NCBI GenBank assembly: GCA_011390785.1
Contig: JAABRR010000026.1
Location: forward strand, 5,923 to 64,116
Length of the DNA stretch: 58,194 nucleotides
Direction: 5' to 3'
Source of the DNA: Sphingobacteriia bacterium
GTDB lineage: Bacteria; Bacteroidota; Bacteroidia; Bacteroidales; UBA7960
Shown here: positions 44,699 to 54,872 of the stretch, one piece after another
Layout: every line of letters begins with the position of its first letter
Position numbering within the stretch: the first letter of the stretch is position 1
The notes under the pieces: generated by a model
The model's input: the letters and a program-made list of their open reading frames with translations, nothing else
Databases searched by the model: none
Told to the model about the DNA's origin: nothing
Program-made: the position numbers and the translations under genes

Positions 44699-44951
44699 TG
44701 TATTATATGATTTTTAATTTATATTCAAATTTTTTTGACGAATATGTGTTTTCAATGATTGTGCCAATACAAGTTTGTTAACAGAATGTTGTAATAATGT
44801 CACCCCAAATTCCATTAAATTAAATTGAATTATTTTAAACAGATGAGTTTTCTCTGCGCACTGACAAGCTATAATGGAGGGAATCGCCTTAAAGTACAAC
44901 CCGGGAAACGGGTTGAGTGATATTGTCATGTTTGTGACAAAAAGGCAGAGA

Positions 44952-47408
44952 TTAAAATTCAGTAATGAGTTTGATGTTTATCAACCTTGATGTAAGATAG
45001 TTAGGGATTGCAAATAAATTTCCTCCTACATCTTTAATCCATAAATAACTAATCGTATTATTTATTTCTAGCAGATTAAAAATTTCTGCTGTTACCCACA
45101 TAGATTTAATATAACGCAAAGGATTTTTATCTGTGAAAGAGCTGTTAGATCCAATGAGTTGTTTTGAAAAACCAATATCTACCCTTTGATAAGGGGGCAT
45201 GTATTGTGCATTTTTAAACTTCTGATTTGATGGGGGTGTAATAGGTAATCCACTTCCGTAGATCAGTGCAAGGTTTACTTTATAGGTAGGGTTTTTGGGT
45301 AAAAAATCCTGAAAAAACAAGCTGAAGGCAAATCTTTGATCGGTTGGCCTGGGCATGTATCCCATAGGAACCTGGTTGCCTTCACTGTCTAAATAGTAGG
45401 TGTCCTTGATGATTTCAGAAGTTTTCATTAGTGACAGGCTTGCCCATGATTCTACCCCTGGCACAAACTCTCCATTAATTTTCATGTCCAATCCTGTACC
45501 ATATCCTCTTGCATTGTTGTTGGCAGCGTATCGGATTCTTACATTATCCAACTCATAAGGGATGAGATTTTCAAACTTTTTATAATAAATTTCGCCGGTA
45601 TATTTAAACGGCCTTCCCCAGATTTGAAGGTTATATTCTGCCCCCAAAACAACCTGAACACTTTCCTGGGCTTTTATGTCTGGGTTGAGAACCCCTTGAA
45701 AATCACGAAGTTCTTTATAAAATGCAGGTTGTTGGTAATAACCGCTGGATATTCTCCAAACCATTCTGGGTGCCCAAAAGGGTTTATAAAGTACTGTGGC
45801 TCTGGGAGAAAATAGCCACTGTTCATTAAAATTCCAGTATTGACTTCTGATACCGGCAGTTAAAATATATCTTCCATGGGTTCTTTCTAACTCCCATGAG
45901 TTTTGAATAAATCCAGAGAATCTCGATGACTGTAATAATATTCTGGTATTTACCGTGTCTTGCAGAAAGAGGGAATTGGCAGGTTGTCTGGGAATTGCAT
46001 AACCTGCAGAATCTACCATAGTCCATTCATTAAGCCGATCATAAATATCTTCATACTGGTATTTTAACCCCCAACGCAGGCTATTATTTTCAGTGTCAAT
46101 CTCACCTTTATGTTCAATATTCCATACAATGGCATTGAGATAATTACGTGCATGGTTATGAAATCTTCCTGCACCTAGCGGGGTGCCTGTAGGTTGGCCA
46201 AAATCGCTGGAACCAAAATCTGTTTCTACTCTTTCCAGCAAATAACTTCCTTTGATATCGAAATTTTCGATCTCATCAGTTTGGAAAACAGAAGATGTTA
46301 TTGAAAAAGTCTGTTTTGGATTGGGCTTAAAATTTAGGGATAGGGCACCCAGGGCCGTTAAAAACCGATCTCGTTCCTGACCTTCAAAAAATACGGTAAA
46401 TTGTCTTACTTCGGTAACAGTTCCAAAACGGGTATCTTGTCTTTCAGGTTTAAACAGGTATTGATTTCTGGAAAAATTTCCAAGAAAACTTAATTCCCAT
46501 TGTTTTGAAAACCTGTATTTTACAAGGCTTTGAATATCTGTAAATTCTGGTTTGTAATCACCCTGTGTGTCAAGTGTTCCCAGTAAGTATTGATTTGATT
46601 TATGCCTCAGTCCAAAAAGATAAGTAAGTTTATTATTTAGTAAGGCATTTTCCAAATGCAAGGAACCTTCCAGTAAACTAATGGAGAATGAACCGGCAAA
46701 TTCTTCAGGATCTTTATAAGTAATATCCAATACTGATGCCATTTTATCGCCATACTGGGCATCAAATCCACCTGCTGAAAATGAAATTGAAGAAACCAGA
46801 CTTGAATTGATAAAACTGAGTCCTTCCTGCTGGCCTGACCTTACAAGAAAAGGCCGGTAAATTTCAATGCCATTCACATATATAAGATTTTCATCGAAGT
46901 TACCACCCCGAACAGAATATTGAGATGATAGCTCACTGGTTGAGTTAACTCCTGGCAATGTTTTTATTAGATTTTCAACTCCGTTTCCCGGACCTGGAAT
47001 TATTGCCGTAAGTTTTGGGTCTAATTTTATGTATTGGCTCGAAATCAATTGTCTTTCAGAAATCTCTACATCAGGAAGGGTTGTTGTAAGAGGTTTTAGA
47101 AAAACATTTATGGTTCTTTTCTCACCTGAAACTACATTTATTTCAATTCTTTGCTGTTCGAATCCCAGAAAAGAAAATACCAAAATTTGGTTTCCGGTTG
47201 TGGGTAAACCAAGCGAATAATATCCGTCCGAATTGGTTGTTGTCCCTGTTGAAGTATTTAAAACCGACACACTTACAAATTCCATGGGCCTGTTAAGAGT
47301 GTCTTTTACAGTTCCTTCAATACTAATATTTTGTGCCATTGTGGTAAATGAAAACCCTGTCAGGCAAAGCACTAGTATAAAAAGGCGAAACTGATTTAGA
47401 AGCAACAA
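44952..47408 (-). CDS. TonB-dependent receptor with carboxypeptidase-like N-terminal domain
   Basis: The 818-residue outer-membrane protein uses a TTG start (47406-47408); no in-frame ATG precedes the signal peptide (LLLNQFRLFILVLCLTGFSF). The peptidase-associated beta domain occupies about 28-112 (ISIEGTVKDTLNRPMEFVSV). The plug follows at about 130-235 (SEISERQ-like region, IPGPGNGVENLIKTLPGVNS, SQYSVRGGNFDENLIYVNGI). The barrel contains repeated aromatic strands and ends with YLTSRLINIKLITEF. No TonB box or SusD partner was identified. It is preceded by a small carboxypeptidase-like protein gene on the same strand (144-base gap). Confidence 0.87.
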   Translation of the reverse strand: MLLLNQFRLFILVLCLTGFSFTTMAQNISIEGTVKDTLNRPMEFVSVSVLNTSTGTTTNSDGYYSLGLPTTGNQILVFSFLGFEQQRIEINVVSGEKRTINVFLKPLTTTLPDVEISERQLISSQYIKLDPKLTAIIPGPGNGVENLIKTLPGVNSTSELSSQYSVRGGNFDENLIYVNGIEIYRPFLVRSGQQEGLSFINSSLVSSISFSAGGFDAQYGDKMASVLDITYKDPEEFAGSFSISLLEGSLHLENALLNNKLTYLFGLRHKSNQYLLGTLDTQGDYKPEFTDIQSLVKYRFSKQWELSFLGNFSRNQYLFKPERQDTRFGTVTEVRQFTVFFEGQERDRFLTALGALSLNFKPNPKQTFSITSSVFQTDEIENFDIKGSYLLERVETDFGSSDFGQPTGTPLGAGRFHNHARNYLNAIVWNIEHKGEIDTENNSLRWGLKYQYEDIYDRLNEWTMVDSAGYAIPRQPANSLFLQDTVNTRILLQSSRFSGFIQNSWELERTHGRYILTAGIRSQYWNFNEQWLFSPRATVLYKPFWAPRMVWRISSGYYQQPAFYKELRDFQGVLNPDIKAQESVQVVLGAEYNLQIWGRPFKYTGEIYYKKFENLIPYELDNVRIRYAANNNARGYGTGLDMKINGEFVPGVESWASLSLMKTSEIIKDTYYLDSEGNQVPMGYMPRPTDQRFAFSLFFQDFLPKNPTYKVNLALIYGSGLPITPPSNQKFKNAQYMPPYQRVDIGFSKQLIGSNSSFTDKNPLRYIKSMWVTAEIFNLLEINNTISYLWIKDVGGNLFAIPNYLTSRLINIKLITEF

Positions 47409-47551
47409 TTTTGAGTAATTAATAGAGTTACAATACTATTTTTTTGCGGCACAAAAGTAAGAAATTAAAGCTTTAAAGGCTCTAAAGATTGGCTTTAAAG
47501 GTATAGATTAATTAAACTTTAAAAGGTGGAATATATTGTTTAGATGAATTT

Positions 47552-48208
47552 TTAGTCTTGTCTTTTAAATTTCCCCTCACGCCATGCCTGGATAAATTGC
47601 GACCATGCAAAGGGGTCGAAGATTCTCATAGGTGGGCGTTGTCCTGCATAGTAAAGTCGATCGCTGTATTGATTGGTCATATATCTGTAATTAGAATAAC
47701 CATCCAGTGGCATTCTTTGCATTCGTTCGCGCATTTCGGCCCGCTCAAGATTCTTCATTGCCCGGTCATAATCATCATCGGGTATTTCGGTGTTTAAAAA
47801 GGCGTACCGAAACTGCTCGCGGGTAGGCCAGGGATAAATAACAGTTTCAGGAAGATTGATGGTATCTCTGGTCATTAATTGAATGGTAGAATATCTGTTG
47901 GATGAAAGTGTATCAGGTACCGGGTAAATAACATCTTTAAATCCAACAGCTGTAAAGTGAAGGGTGTCTGATTCTCTGACCGTAATAGTAAAAAATCCAT
48001 TAAAATCACTTATTGAACCACGCCTTGTATTCTTTACCCAAATATTGGTAAAGGGCACTGGTGCTAAGCTATCCCCTGTAACTATTAAACCGCTGAACTG
48101 AATTACTTTTCTTGGCTTTTCAGGTGTTGTTGCCATTAACGAAAAATTGATAACGATCAAGATAAGACCAGATAGAAAGAGTATTTTTATCGCAAAGAAT
48201 TTAGGCAT
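47552..48208 (-). CDS. Carboxypeptidase-regulatory-like domain secreted protein
   Basis: This 218-residue protein has a signal peptide (MPKFFAIKILFLSGLILIVI) and a CarboxypepD_reg-like beta domain (FSGLIVTGDSLAPVPFTNIW, RRGSISDFNGFFTITVRESD, TLHFTAVGFKDVIYPVP). The C-terminal third is charged and Arg-rich (YDRAMKNLERAEMRERMQRM). It lies upstream of the TonB receptor and shares the same type of N-terminal fold, so it may help present a ligand. Its function is not established. Confidence 0.72.
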   Translation of the reverse strand: MPKFFAIKILFLSGLILIVINFSLMATTPEKPRKVIQFSGLIVTGDSLAPVPFTNIWVKNTRRGSISDFNGFFTITVRESDTLHFTAVGFKDVIYPVPDTLSSNRYSTIQLMTRDTINLPETVIYPWPTREQFRYAFLNTEIPDDDYDRAMKNLERAEMRERMQRMPLDGYSNYRYMTNQYSDRLYYAGQRPPMRIFDPFAWSQFIQAWREGKFKRQD

Positions 48209-48402
48209 AACAGATAGGGGTTTATTTCAACAATCTTGAACCAGATTTACCACAATTAAAAATAGTGGTTTTATTTATTGGTATTGAAAAATTTTAAAAC
48301 GAACTAAAATTAGTTATTAAGACGTATTTGATGCAGGGTTGATTGATTAAAATATTTGATTTCTGAATAATTAACAGCCTTACTGTTTTCTTTGTTTCAA
48401 AA

Positions 48403-48438
48403 AAAAAAGCTGCTAATCTATCGATTAACAGCTTTTTT
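48403..48438 (-). terminator. Terminator after rpmB
   Basis: AAAAAAGCTGCTAATC and GATTAACAGCTTTTTT pair with one G-U pair. Confidence 0.75.
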
Positions 48439-48457
48439 ATCTTCTAACTAAAGGATA

Positions 48458-48691
48458 TTAATAAACACCTTTTTTTTCTACTTCTTTTAATACAGCACTA
48501 ATACCTTTTTTATTTATGATGCGAATTGCTTTTGATGAAACTTTCAGTGTAATCCATGCATCTTCTTCAGGAATATAAAACTTTTTAACCTGCAGGTTAG
48601 GCAAAAATCTTCTTTTTGATTTGATATTAGAGTGCGATACACGATTACCCGTGATAGGTTTTTTTCCGGTTATCTGACAAATTCGTGACAT
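48458..48691 (-). CDS. rpmB: 50S ribosomal protein L28
   Basis: This 77-residue protein starts [20 protein letters not shown] and continues [20 protein letters not shown], the L28 signature, with the family's C-terminal [18 protein letters not shown]. It lacks the Cys pairs of zinc-binding L28 forms. rpmG (L33) usually follows but is not in this window; the gene here appears alone with its own promoter and terminator. Confidence 0.96.
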   Translation of the reverse strand: MSRICQITGKKPITGNRVSHSNIKSKRRFLPNLQVKKFYIPEEDAWITLKVSSKAIRIINKKGISAVLKEVEKKGVY

Positions 48692-48749
48692 CTTAAGTCT
48701 ATATTTAAAGTTCTAATTATAATAATTCTACGCTATTTTTAAAGGAGTG

Positions 48750-48781
48750 CAAAGTACGGTAATATTTTTCTTTTAGACAAA
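48750..48781 (-). promoter_or_regulatory. Promoter of rpmB
   Basis: On the minus strand TTTG (48781-48778), 21 bases and TACTTTG (48756-48750) approximate the Bacteroidetes promoter; the leader would be about 50 bases. Confidence 0.4.
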
Positions 48782-48968
48782 TGTTTTTTCTTTTATTTTG
48801 TTTGTGGGTAATAATTTTGGTTGGCTTTTGATGTTATTGTATTAGTCTGGTCTTATGATGTTCTGACTTTCTTAAACTGCTACTAATTAATGAGAATCTT
48901 TTAGAACTAATTCGCTATTTTTGCATTGGATTACCTTTTTAGATAGTATTAAACCGATATTTGAAGTC

Positions 48969-50255
48969 ATGAAATTTTTGGAAACAATTATTGAAAATGC
49001 TTTTTCTCAATCCAGTCTTTCCCCGGAATGGATCAATTTCTTTGATGCACTTTTTTTTATTTTCTTGCTGTTAATTTTTAGTGTATTGGCTAATTGGATT
49101 GCTAAAGGCCTTATTCTTTCTATAGTAAGAAAACTTGTAATAAAAAGCAAAACCATTTGGGATGATGTTTTGCTTGAGAAAAAAGTTTTTCACAGAATGT
49201 CGCATCTTGCGCCCGTATTAATAATTTACGTTTTGGGTCCCATTTTTATGAATGAGTTCCCGATAATGATAAATATTATCTATACAGCTGTTAATGTATA
49301 TATTGCTTTTATCGTTTTAATTGTTTTTTATGCTTTTCTGGATGCTGCCGGTTCAATTTATAATACATACGAAATTGCCAAAACCAAACCTATAAAAGGA
49401 TATATTCAAATAACAAAAATTATTACAGGACTTATTGCAGCTATTTTTGCTCTTTCTTTTATTCTGGATAAATCACCCATCTATCTTTTTACCGGCCTTG
49501 GTGCCATAACAGCCATTTTATTATTGATCTTTAAAGATACAATTCTGGGATTTGTGGCCGGGGTGCAGGTTTCTGCAAATAATCTTGTACAAATTGGCGA
49601 CTGGATAGAAATGCCGAAATATGGGGCAGATGGAGATGTAATTGATATTAGTCTTCATACTGTTACCATAAGGAACTTCGATAGAACCTTTACTACGATA
49701 CCCACTTATGTGTTGGTTTCTGACTCGTTTAAAAACTGGAGAGGAATGATTCAGACCGGTGGCAGAAGGATAATGCGTGATATATATATCGATATAAATA
49801 CTATAAAATTTTGCGATGAAAGAATGTTGCAGAAGTTTGAATCTGTTCGCATTCTAAAGGGTTATATTGCTGATAAAAAGGAAGAAATTGAAAAATACAA
49901 TCTGCAATATGAATTTGATTCTGGCATACCTGCAAATGGTCGGCGTCTTACCAATGTTGGAACTTTCAGAGCTTACATTTTACGTTATCTGCAAAACCAT
50001 CCGAAAATACATAAAGATTTAACTTGTATGGTAAGGCAAATGCCCCCGGTTGAGAAAGGATTGCCCCTTCAGATCTATGCCTTCACAAATGATATTAATT
50101 GGGTTAATTACGAAGGTATTCAGGCTGATATTTTCGATCACATTCTTTCAGTGATAACTTTCTTTGAGTTAAGAGTTTTTCAATTACCTGCAGAAATTAG
50201 TGTTAATTTAGGTACTGACGCTTCCAAAACCCAACAATCTTTATCTGAAAAGTAA
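48969..50255 (+). CDS. MscS-family mechanosensitive channel
   Basis: The ATG at 48969 (MKFLETIIENAF) is preferred over the TTG at 48921, which overlaps the TATTTTTG promoter-like element at 48916-48923. Of about 428 residues, the N-terminal half has several membrane spans (FIFLLLIFSVLANWIAKGLI, LAPVLIIYVLGPIFM, TGLIAAIFALSFIL). The MscS pore/beta domain reads GLGAITAILLLIFKDTILGF, GVQVSANNLVQIGDWIEMPK and GDVIDISLHTVTIRNFDRTF. It is of the larger YbdG/YnaI-like type. It opens on membrane tension to release solutes. Confidence 0.9.
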   Translation: MKFLETIIENAFSQSSLSPEWINFFDALFFIFLLLIFSVLANWIAKGLILSIVRKLVIKSKTIWDDVLLEKKVFHRMSHLAPVLIIYVLGPIFMNEFPIMINIIYTAVNVYIAFIVLIVFYAFLDAAGSIYNTYEIAKTKPIKGYIQITKIITGLIAAIFALSFILDKSPIYLFTGLGAITAILLLIFKDTILGFVAGVQVSANNLVQIGDWIEMPKYGADGDVIDISLHTVTIRNFDRTFTTIPTYVLVSDSFKNWRGMIQTGGRRIMRDIYIDINTIKFCDERMLQKFESVRILKGYIADKKEEIEKYNLQYEFDSGIPANGRRLTNVGTFRAYILRYLQNHPKIHKDLTCMVRQMPPVEKGLPLQIYAFTNDINWVNYEGIQADIFDHILSVITFFELRVFQLPAEISVNLGTDASKTQQSLSEK

Positions 50256-50319
50256 TAAATCCGGGTTTTTGATATCGTATTAAATATAATATTTAATTGC
50301 TGTTGCAGATAAATGTATA

Positions 50320-50841
50320 ATGAGTACCTATTATCAGATATTAGGAGTTTCTAAATTTGCGGAAGCCAGTGAAATAAAGCGGGCTTTCAGGCAAAAGGCT
50401 AAAGATCTGCATCCTGATGTTAATAATAATTTTGGTGCCCAGGTTCAATTTCAAAGAATAAATGAAGCTTATCAGGTTTTGAAAGATCCGATGAAAAGAA
50501 GAATGTATGATGCCAGATTGGTATCTGGTTTTCCGGTTCAGCCGGTTTACTATCGCCCATCAGGAAAAGTAAAATACCGTGCCAGAGGCGATAAATACGC
50601 ACATTATGCAACCCGTTCAAAAGCAGAGATACGACTTGAAGCCATGGAGAAATATATTGATCTGGGGCTGCTTGTTTTTATGAGTTGTACTGGTATTTTC
50701 TCAATCTTTTATGGTTTGTACCGGTTGTTTATTAATCCCGTAGAATATATTAATCCGTTTTCAGGCCTGATAAACGGATCAATTATTTTTGGAACTATAA
50801 TCGTTTTTTTGCTCTACAGAAAAAAACATACAAAGGATTAA
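50320..50841 (+). CDS. DnaJ-domain membrane protein
   Basis: The J domain at residues 2-65 (YYQILGVSKFAEASEIKRAF, HPDVNNNFGAQVQFQRINEA) contains HPD, required for activating DnaK. The C-terminal third has two membrane spans (LGLLVFMSCTGIFSIFYGLY, LINGSIIFGTIIVFLLY). It lacks the Gly/Phe and zinc-finger regions of true DnaJ, so it is a type III J protein tethering DnaK to the inner membrane. It lies 64 bases downstream of the MscS gene and may be cotranscribed. Confidence 0.85.
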   Translation: MSTYYQILGVSKFAEASEIKRAFRQKAKDLHPDVNNNFGAQVQFQRINEAYQVLKDPMKRRMYDARLVSGFPVQPVYYRPSGKVKYRARGDKYAHYATRSKAEIRLEAMEKYIDLGLLVFMSCTGIFSIFYGLYRLFINPVEYINPFSGLINGSIIFGTIIVFLLYRKKHTKD

Positions 50842-50863
50842 GCCATGGTAAAATTAATTGCTA

Positions 50864-51619
50864 CTATTCATTTCTATTCCATATTTCCCATGCTTTTTCT
50901 GCCTGTTGTTCAAGCATGTAAAGCCCATTAACCGATTTTGCACCCTGCAACTTTACTTTTCTTAGAAAAAGAGTTATTTCCGGGTTGTAGATCAAATCAA
51001 TGCATGTATGGTAGGTTGAAATAGCCTGGTAGGGAATTTCCGGGGCTTGTTGCGGATGGGGATACATCCCAATAGGTGTTGTGTTAATAATTAAGGTGAA
51101 GTCTCTCAAGATATCATCATTAATATTATCATAGGAAATTATTGAATTACCTTTCCGATTTCTTGAAACAAATAATACCTTGCAATTATATTTTTTTACA
51201 ACCCATTCAACAGCCTTTGATGCACCACCTGTGCCCAAAATAAGAGTATTTTGCGGAAGTTTGATCTTGTTTTTATGTAATGTTCTTTCAAATCCGAAAA
51301 CATCGGTATTATATCCTTTTAATATTGTTTCTGATTGATTACGTATGACTTTAATTGTATTTACAGCCCCAATTTCCCTGGCACTCTCACTAATATCATT
51401 CATAAATGGAATAACTGCTTCTTTATAAGGAATAGTTACATTGAGTCCATTGAGATTAGGGTGGGTATCAATTAATCCGGGAAAGTCATTAATTGATTGA
51501 ATGGGAAAATTATCGTAAGAACAATTTGTAATATCTTCGTTGATGAATTTTGATTCAAAATAACCTGCTGAAAAGGAATGTGAAAGAGGATATCCGATTA
51601 GTCCATACTGCTTGTTCAT
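50864..51619 (-). CDS. aroE: Shikimate dehydrogenase
   Basis: The enzyme reduces 3-dehydroshikimate with NADPH in aromatic amino-acid synthesis. The ATG at 51617-51619 gives MNKQYGLIGYPLSHSFSAGY; an upstream frame extension is not needed. Motifs are LNGLNVTIPYKEAVIPFM with the catalytic Lys, GAVNTIKV, LGTGGASKAVEWVV for NADP and LYMLEQQAEKAWEIW at the end. It is the last gene of the minus-strand operon starting with the TPR protein. Confidence 0.94.
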   Translation of the reverse strand: MNKQYGLIGYPLSHSFSAGYFESKFINEDITNCSYDNFPIQSINDFPGLIDTHPNLNGLNVTIPYKEAVIPFMNDISESAREIGAVNTIKVIRNQSETILKGYNTDVFGFERTLHKNKIKLPQNTLILGTGGASKAVEWVVKKYNCKVLFVSRNRKGNSIISYDNINDDILRDFTLIINTTPIGMYPHPQQAPEIPYQAISTYHTCIDLIYNPEITLFLRKVKLQGAKSVNGLYMLEQQAEKAWEIWNRNE

Positions 51620-51670
51620 TAAAGGTTCTTTTTTCAAATACAACTTGATTCAATAATAATTTGAGGAAGT

Positions 51671-52630
51671 TTATACAGTTTCATTAGTTCCTGGTTGTTT
51701 TTTTCTACTTGACAGTAAATCAAAGATCAGTATGACGAGTAATCCGGTAATAGCAAAAATGATAATCCCTGATAATTGGTTTGGCTCGTTATATAGCTCC
51801 GAATAAATAGAGGGGCTAACGCTTTTCTCAATAACTGGTACTTCAAGGCCTGCACTGTTAATACGGGTAGATATTACCTGTTTCCAGGGCCAAAGCTTAT
51901 TTAGTGATCCGATCATAAATCCTGTTAGTATAGCCAATGTCACGTTGTGGTATTTTTTAAATAGCCATGAAATAACATTGGAGAAGCTTATGATTCCAAT
52001 AACGCAACCTAAACCAAAAATGATAATTGTTCCTATTTTAAACTCTTTTACTGCAGAGAGAATATATTCATACTTGCCGAGTAACAAAAGAATAAAACTT
52101 CCGGATATTCCCGGGAGTATCATTGCTGTAATGGCAATCATGCCTGAGATAAGGATAAACCACCAGGTTTCAGGTGTAGTTGCCGGAGTGGCAATCGTAA
52201 TATATGCTGCCACTGCAGTGCCTATAATCAAACTAATGATCGATGAGATATTCCATTTCGTAATTTTTCGGCCAACATGCAAAGCAGATGCAACAATTAG
52301 CCCGAAGAAAAAAGCCCATACAAATTTTGAGTGGGTATCAAGCAACCAGGTTATAAGGCGTGCCAGAGAAAAAATACTAATAAAAATTCCGATAAAAACA
52401 CTAACCAGAAAGCTCCCGTTTATATGTTTCCAGGCCGCAATAAGCCCCTCTTTTCTAAGAATCAGGAACAATTGTCTGTCTACCGATTTTATGCTGTTTA
52501 TTAGCTCTTCGTAAATGCCTGTAATAAATGCAATAGTTCCCCCCGATACTCCGGGTATTACATCAGCCGCACCCATAGCGATACCTCTGGCACTTAAAAG
52601 AAGATATTCTCCAATTGTTCTTTTTGCCAT
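51671..52630 (-). CDS. DUF368 membrane protein, probable polyprenyl-phosphate flippase (PopT)
   Basis: The 319-residue polytopic protein has the DUF368 signature GAADVIPGVSGGTIAFITGI near residues 20-40, repeated as MILPGISGSFILLLLGKYEY in the second half, an internal inverted-repeat layout. About 8-10 membrane spans are visible. DUF368 proteins (PopT) recycle undecaprenyl phosphate to the cytoplasmic side for cell-wall and glycan synthesis. It lies between comA and aroE in one operon. Confidence 0.9.
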   Translation of the reverse strand: MAKRTIGEYLLLSARGIAMGAADVIPGVSGGTIAFITGIYEELINSIKSVDRQLFLILRKEGLIAAWKHINGSFLVSVFIGIFISIFSLARLITWLLDTHSKFVWAFFFGLIVASALHVGRKITKWNISSIISLIIGTAVAAYITIATPATTPETWWFILISGMIAITAMILPGISGSFILLLLGKYEYILSAVKEFKIGTIIIFGLGCVIGIISFSNVISWLFKKYHNVTLAILTGFMIGSLNKLWPWKQVISTRINSAGLEVPVIEKSVSPSIYSELYNEPNQLSGIIIFAITGLLVILIFDLLSSRKKQPGTNETV

Positions 52631-52686
52631 TAATTATATTGTAAAGAAAATTAAATGTATGATTTTGTTGTAATGTGAGCTTCTTG

Positions 52687-53466
52687 CTATTTGATTCTGA
52701 ATTTTTCAAAGTCAGGTGGTAGGAAATCGAAAAAAGTATCACCTCTAAGACCTAAACGCAGAGTTTCAAGTGGGATAAGGTCAGCCGGAGCAATATTCCC
52801 CAGGTTTACTTCATGGCCTAAGAGCTTAATAAACCAAACCTGTTGTGGTTTTAAAGGGGCTTCCCATAATAATTTTTCGGGTGGCGCCTGCTCCAGAATT
52901 TTATTAATCAGTTCATTGTCGGCACTACCGGTATTTTTATAGATTCCTACATTGCCACTTTCGCGGGCTTCAGCAATTACGTAGTTGCTACCTGCGTCAA
53001 GCTCAGCTTTGATATGATGAATCCACAAATTGTGATCAGAGAATATTCCTGATTCTTTCGCGCCAACTTCACTTAGAACGGTATAGGATTTAGAAAATTT
53101 TGCAATGAGATCGCACTTTGCATTGTGATCCATCAACATGCTACCATCAGAAACTTCAACTGTATCCAGTTGCAGTTCATCAATAAATTTTTCATAGGCA
53201 TCCATGCTGTTTCTTACAAAACAGGCTTCCAGGAGGGTGCCTCCAACATACACCTTAATCCCGGCTTTTTTGTATAGTTGTACTTTTTCTTTTACATTAT
53301 TGCTTACCAGGGATGTTCCAAATCCCAACTTTGCAAAATCTATAAGATGGCCTGCCACCTGGATTATGTTTTCAGCCTCAACAAGAGATAATCCCTTGTC
53401 CATCATCATGTTTATTCCTTTATTTCTTGGCTTGGTTTCTCTGGTGGGTAAATGGGGTAAATTCAT
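52687..53466 (-). CDS. Phosphosulfolactate synthase (ComA family)
   Basis: The 259-residue enzyme has the ComA layout: LPTRETKPRNKGINMMMDKG, VAGHLIDFAKLGFGTSLVSN, IKVYVGGTLLEACFVRN, DTVEVSDGSMLMD and SEVGAKESGIF. The archetype joins phosphoenolpyruvate and sulfite to give (R)-2-phospho-3-sulfolactate, the first step of coenzyme M synthesis in methanogens. In Bacteroidetes the product may serve another sulfonate, and that is inference. Its ATG overlaps the TPR gene stop (TAATG), implying translational coupling. Confidence 0.88.
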   Translation of the reverse strand: MNLPHLPTRETKPRNKGINMMMDKGLSLVEAENIIQVAGHLIDFAKLGFGTSLVSNNVKEKVQLYKKAGIKVYVGGTLLEACFVRNSMDAYEKFIDELQLDTVEVSDGSMLMDHNAKCDLIAKFSKSYTVLSEVGAKESGIFSDHNLWIHHIKAELDAGSNYVIAEARESGNVGIYKNTGSADNELINKILEQAPPEKLLWEAPLKPQQVWFIKLLGHEVNLGNIAPADLIPLETLRLGLRGDTFFDFLPPDFEKFRIK

Positions 53467-54872
53467 TAATAAGGATTATAAAGATTAATCAGATTTAAAA
53501 CATTCTGGTTGTTATTGAGTTCAGGGTATTGTTCCATTATTGCCAGATGCTTGTCAAAATCCATGGTAAGGGCTTCTTCGAGAAAAAAGGCTCCGTCTTT
53601 GTTTCTGCTTCTCAAAAATAGCAAGGCTCCCATACGGTAATACAGGTTTGCACTGGGAGCAATTTCTTCTACAGCTTTCATTAATATTTCCGAAGCTTTT
53701 TCGTAAAACCCATTTTCTGCAAGTGCATCTGCATAATCCATTCTAATAGATTCTTCGTCGGGGCTGGATAATATGGCTTTTTCATAAGCTGCTGCCGCTG
53801 CTTCATACATCTCTTCCTGGTAATAAATATCTGCCAGAATACATAAATAGGCGGTGTTATCCGGATCAAGATCCAGTCCCTTCTGTATGTTTTTTAAGGC
53901 AATAGAAATATTACCCAGCTCATTTTCACATACCCCTAAACCTATCCAGGCATCAGTTATTTCTGAATTGAGGTGGGTTGCTTCTAAATAGTAAATTCTG
54001 GCATTTTTGTAATCTTCCAGCTTTTCGTAACATTCTCCAATGTAATAATGAATCATTGCATCTGTATCATCGCCATCCTTATCTAACAAAGAGTGATAAA
54101 TTTTTATGGCATCTTCAAATTTCCCCATCAGGCTGTGTGCATAGCCTGAATGAAACAGCGATGAGTTATGGTCTGGCTCAATGGCCAGAGCATAATCAAA
54201 GCACTCCAATGCCTTTTCATACAATTCGGCATTAATATATGATAGCCCCAAATTAAACCAGGCTTCTGTTGAATAAGGATGCCGGTTAATTAGCTTGTCG
54301 AAGAAATCGATACTTTCCTGATTTAAAGATAACAAGTCAAAGCAATAAGCTGCTTCATACATGGCAAGTTCGTTGCCAGGATTCAATTCAAGAGCTTTGG
54401 TAAGATATTCAATGGTTTTGTCAAAATTACCCATGTTTTCGTACTCAAAGGCAATATTGCAATAAACATAATCTGGCTCGTCAGAATCTTCAGCTGCTTT
54501 GGTATATTCTTCTATCGCTTTTTCATAATTGTGAAGCTGTGAGTAAATGGCACCCTTTGTAAGAAAAATTTCATGATTGGTGGGTTCCAGATTTTCAACA
54601 ACAGAAAGTAGTTCCAATGCATGGTTTTCTTTATTTACCGATGCCAGCAACTGAGCCCTTTTAAGCATTAGATTAATGGATGCCGGATGCAGTTTACAGG
54701 CGTATTCTGTTATCTTTAAGGCTTCTTTGTATTGAGCATTATAAACGTAATAGTCAATGATTTCTTCAAAGTCTTCAACATCAAAATAAACAGACTGTTG
54801 CTTTTTTGTTAGCTCTTGAAAACGCTCAACTTGCCACGGTATATCTTCTATATGTTCTTTGGGGTTACTCAT
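53466..54872 (-). CDS. TPR-repeat protein
   Basis: The 468-residue soluble protein is built of about eleven TPR units from residue 30 to 440, for example AWFNLGLSYINAELYEKALE and AAAAYEKAILSSPDEESIRM, without signal peptide or membrane span. It heads the operon TPR-comA-DUF368-aroE and overlaps comA by one base. Its partner is unknown; TPR arrays bind peptides or other proteins. Confidence 0.88.
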   Translation of the reverse strand: MSNPKEHIEDIPWQVERFQELTKKQQSVYFDVEDFEEIIDYYVYNAQYKEALKITEYACKLHPASINLMLKRAQLLASVNKENHALELLSVVENLEPTNHEIFLTKGAIYSQLHNYEKAIEEYTKAAEDSDEPDYVYCNIAFEYENMGNFDKTIEYLTKALELNPGNELAMYEAAYCFDLLSLNQESIDFFDKLINRHPYSTEAWFNLGLSYINAELYEKALECFDYALAIEPDHNSSLFHSGYAHSLMGKFEDAIKIYHSLLDKDGDDTDAMIHYYIGECYEKLEDYKNARIYYLEATHLNSEITDAWIGLGVCENELGNISIALKNIQKGLDLDPDNTAYLCILADIYYQEEMYEAAAAAYEKAILSSPDEESIRMDYADALAENGFYEKASEILMKAVEEIAPSANLYYRMGALLFLRSRNKDGAFFLEEALTMDFDKHLAIMEQYPELNNNQNVLNLINLYNPY

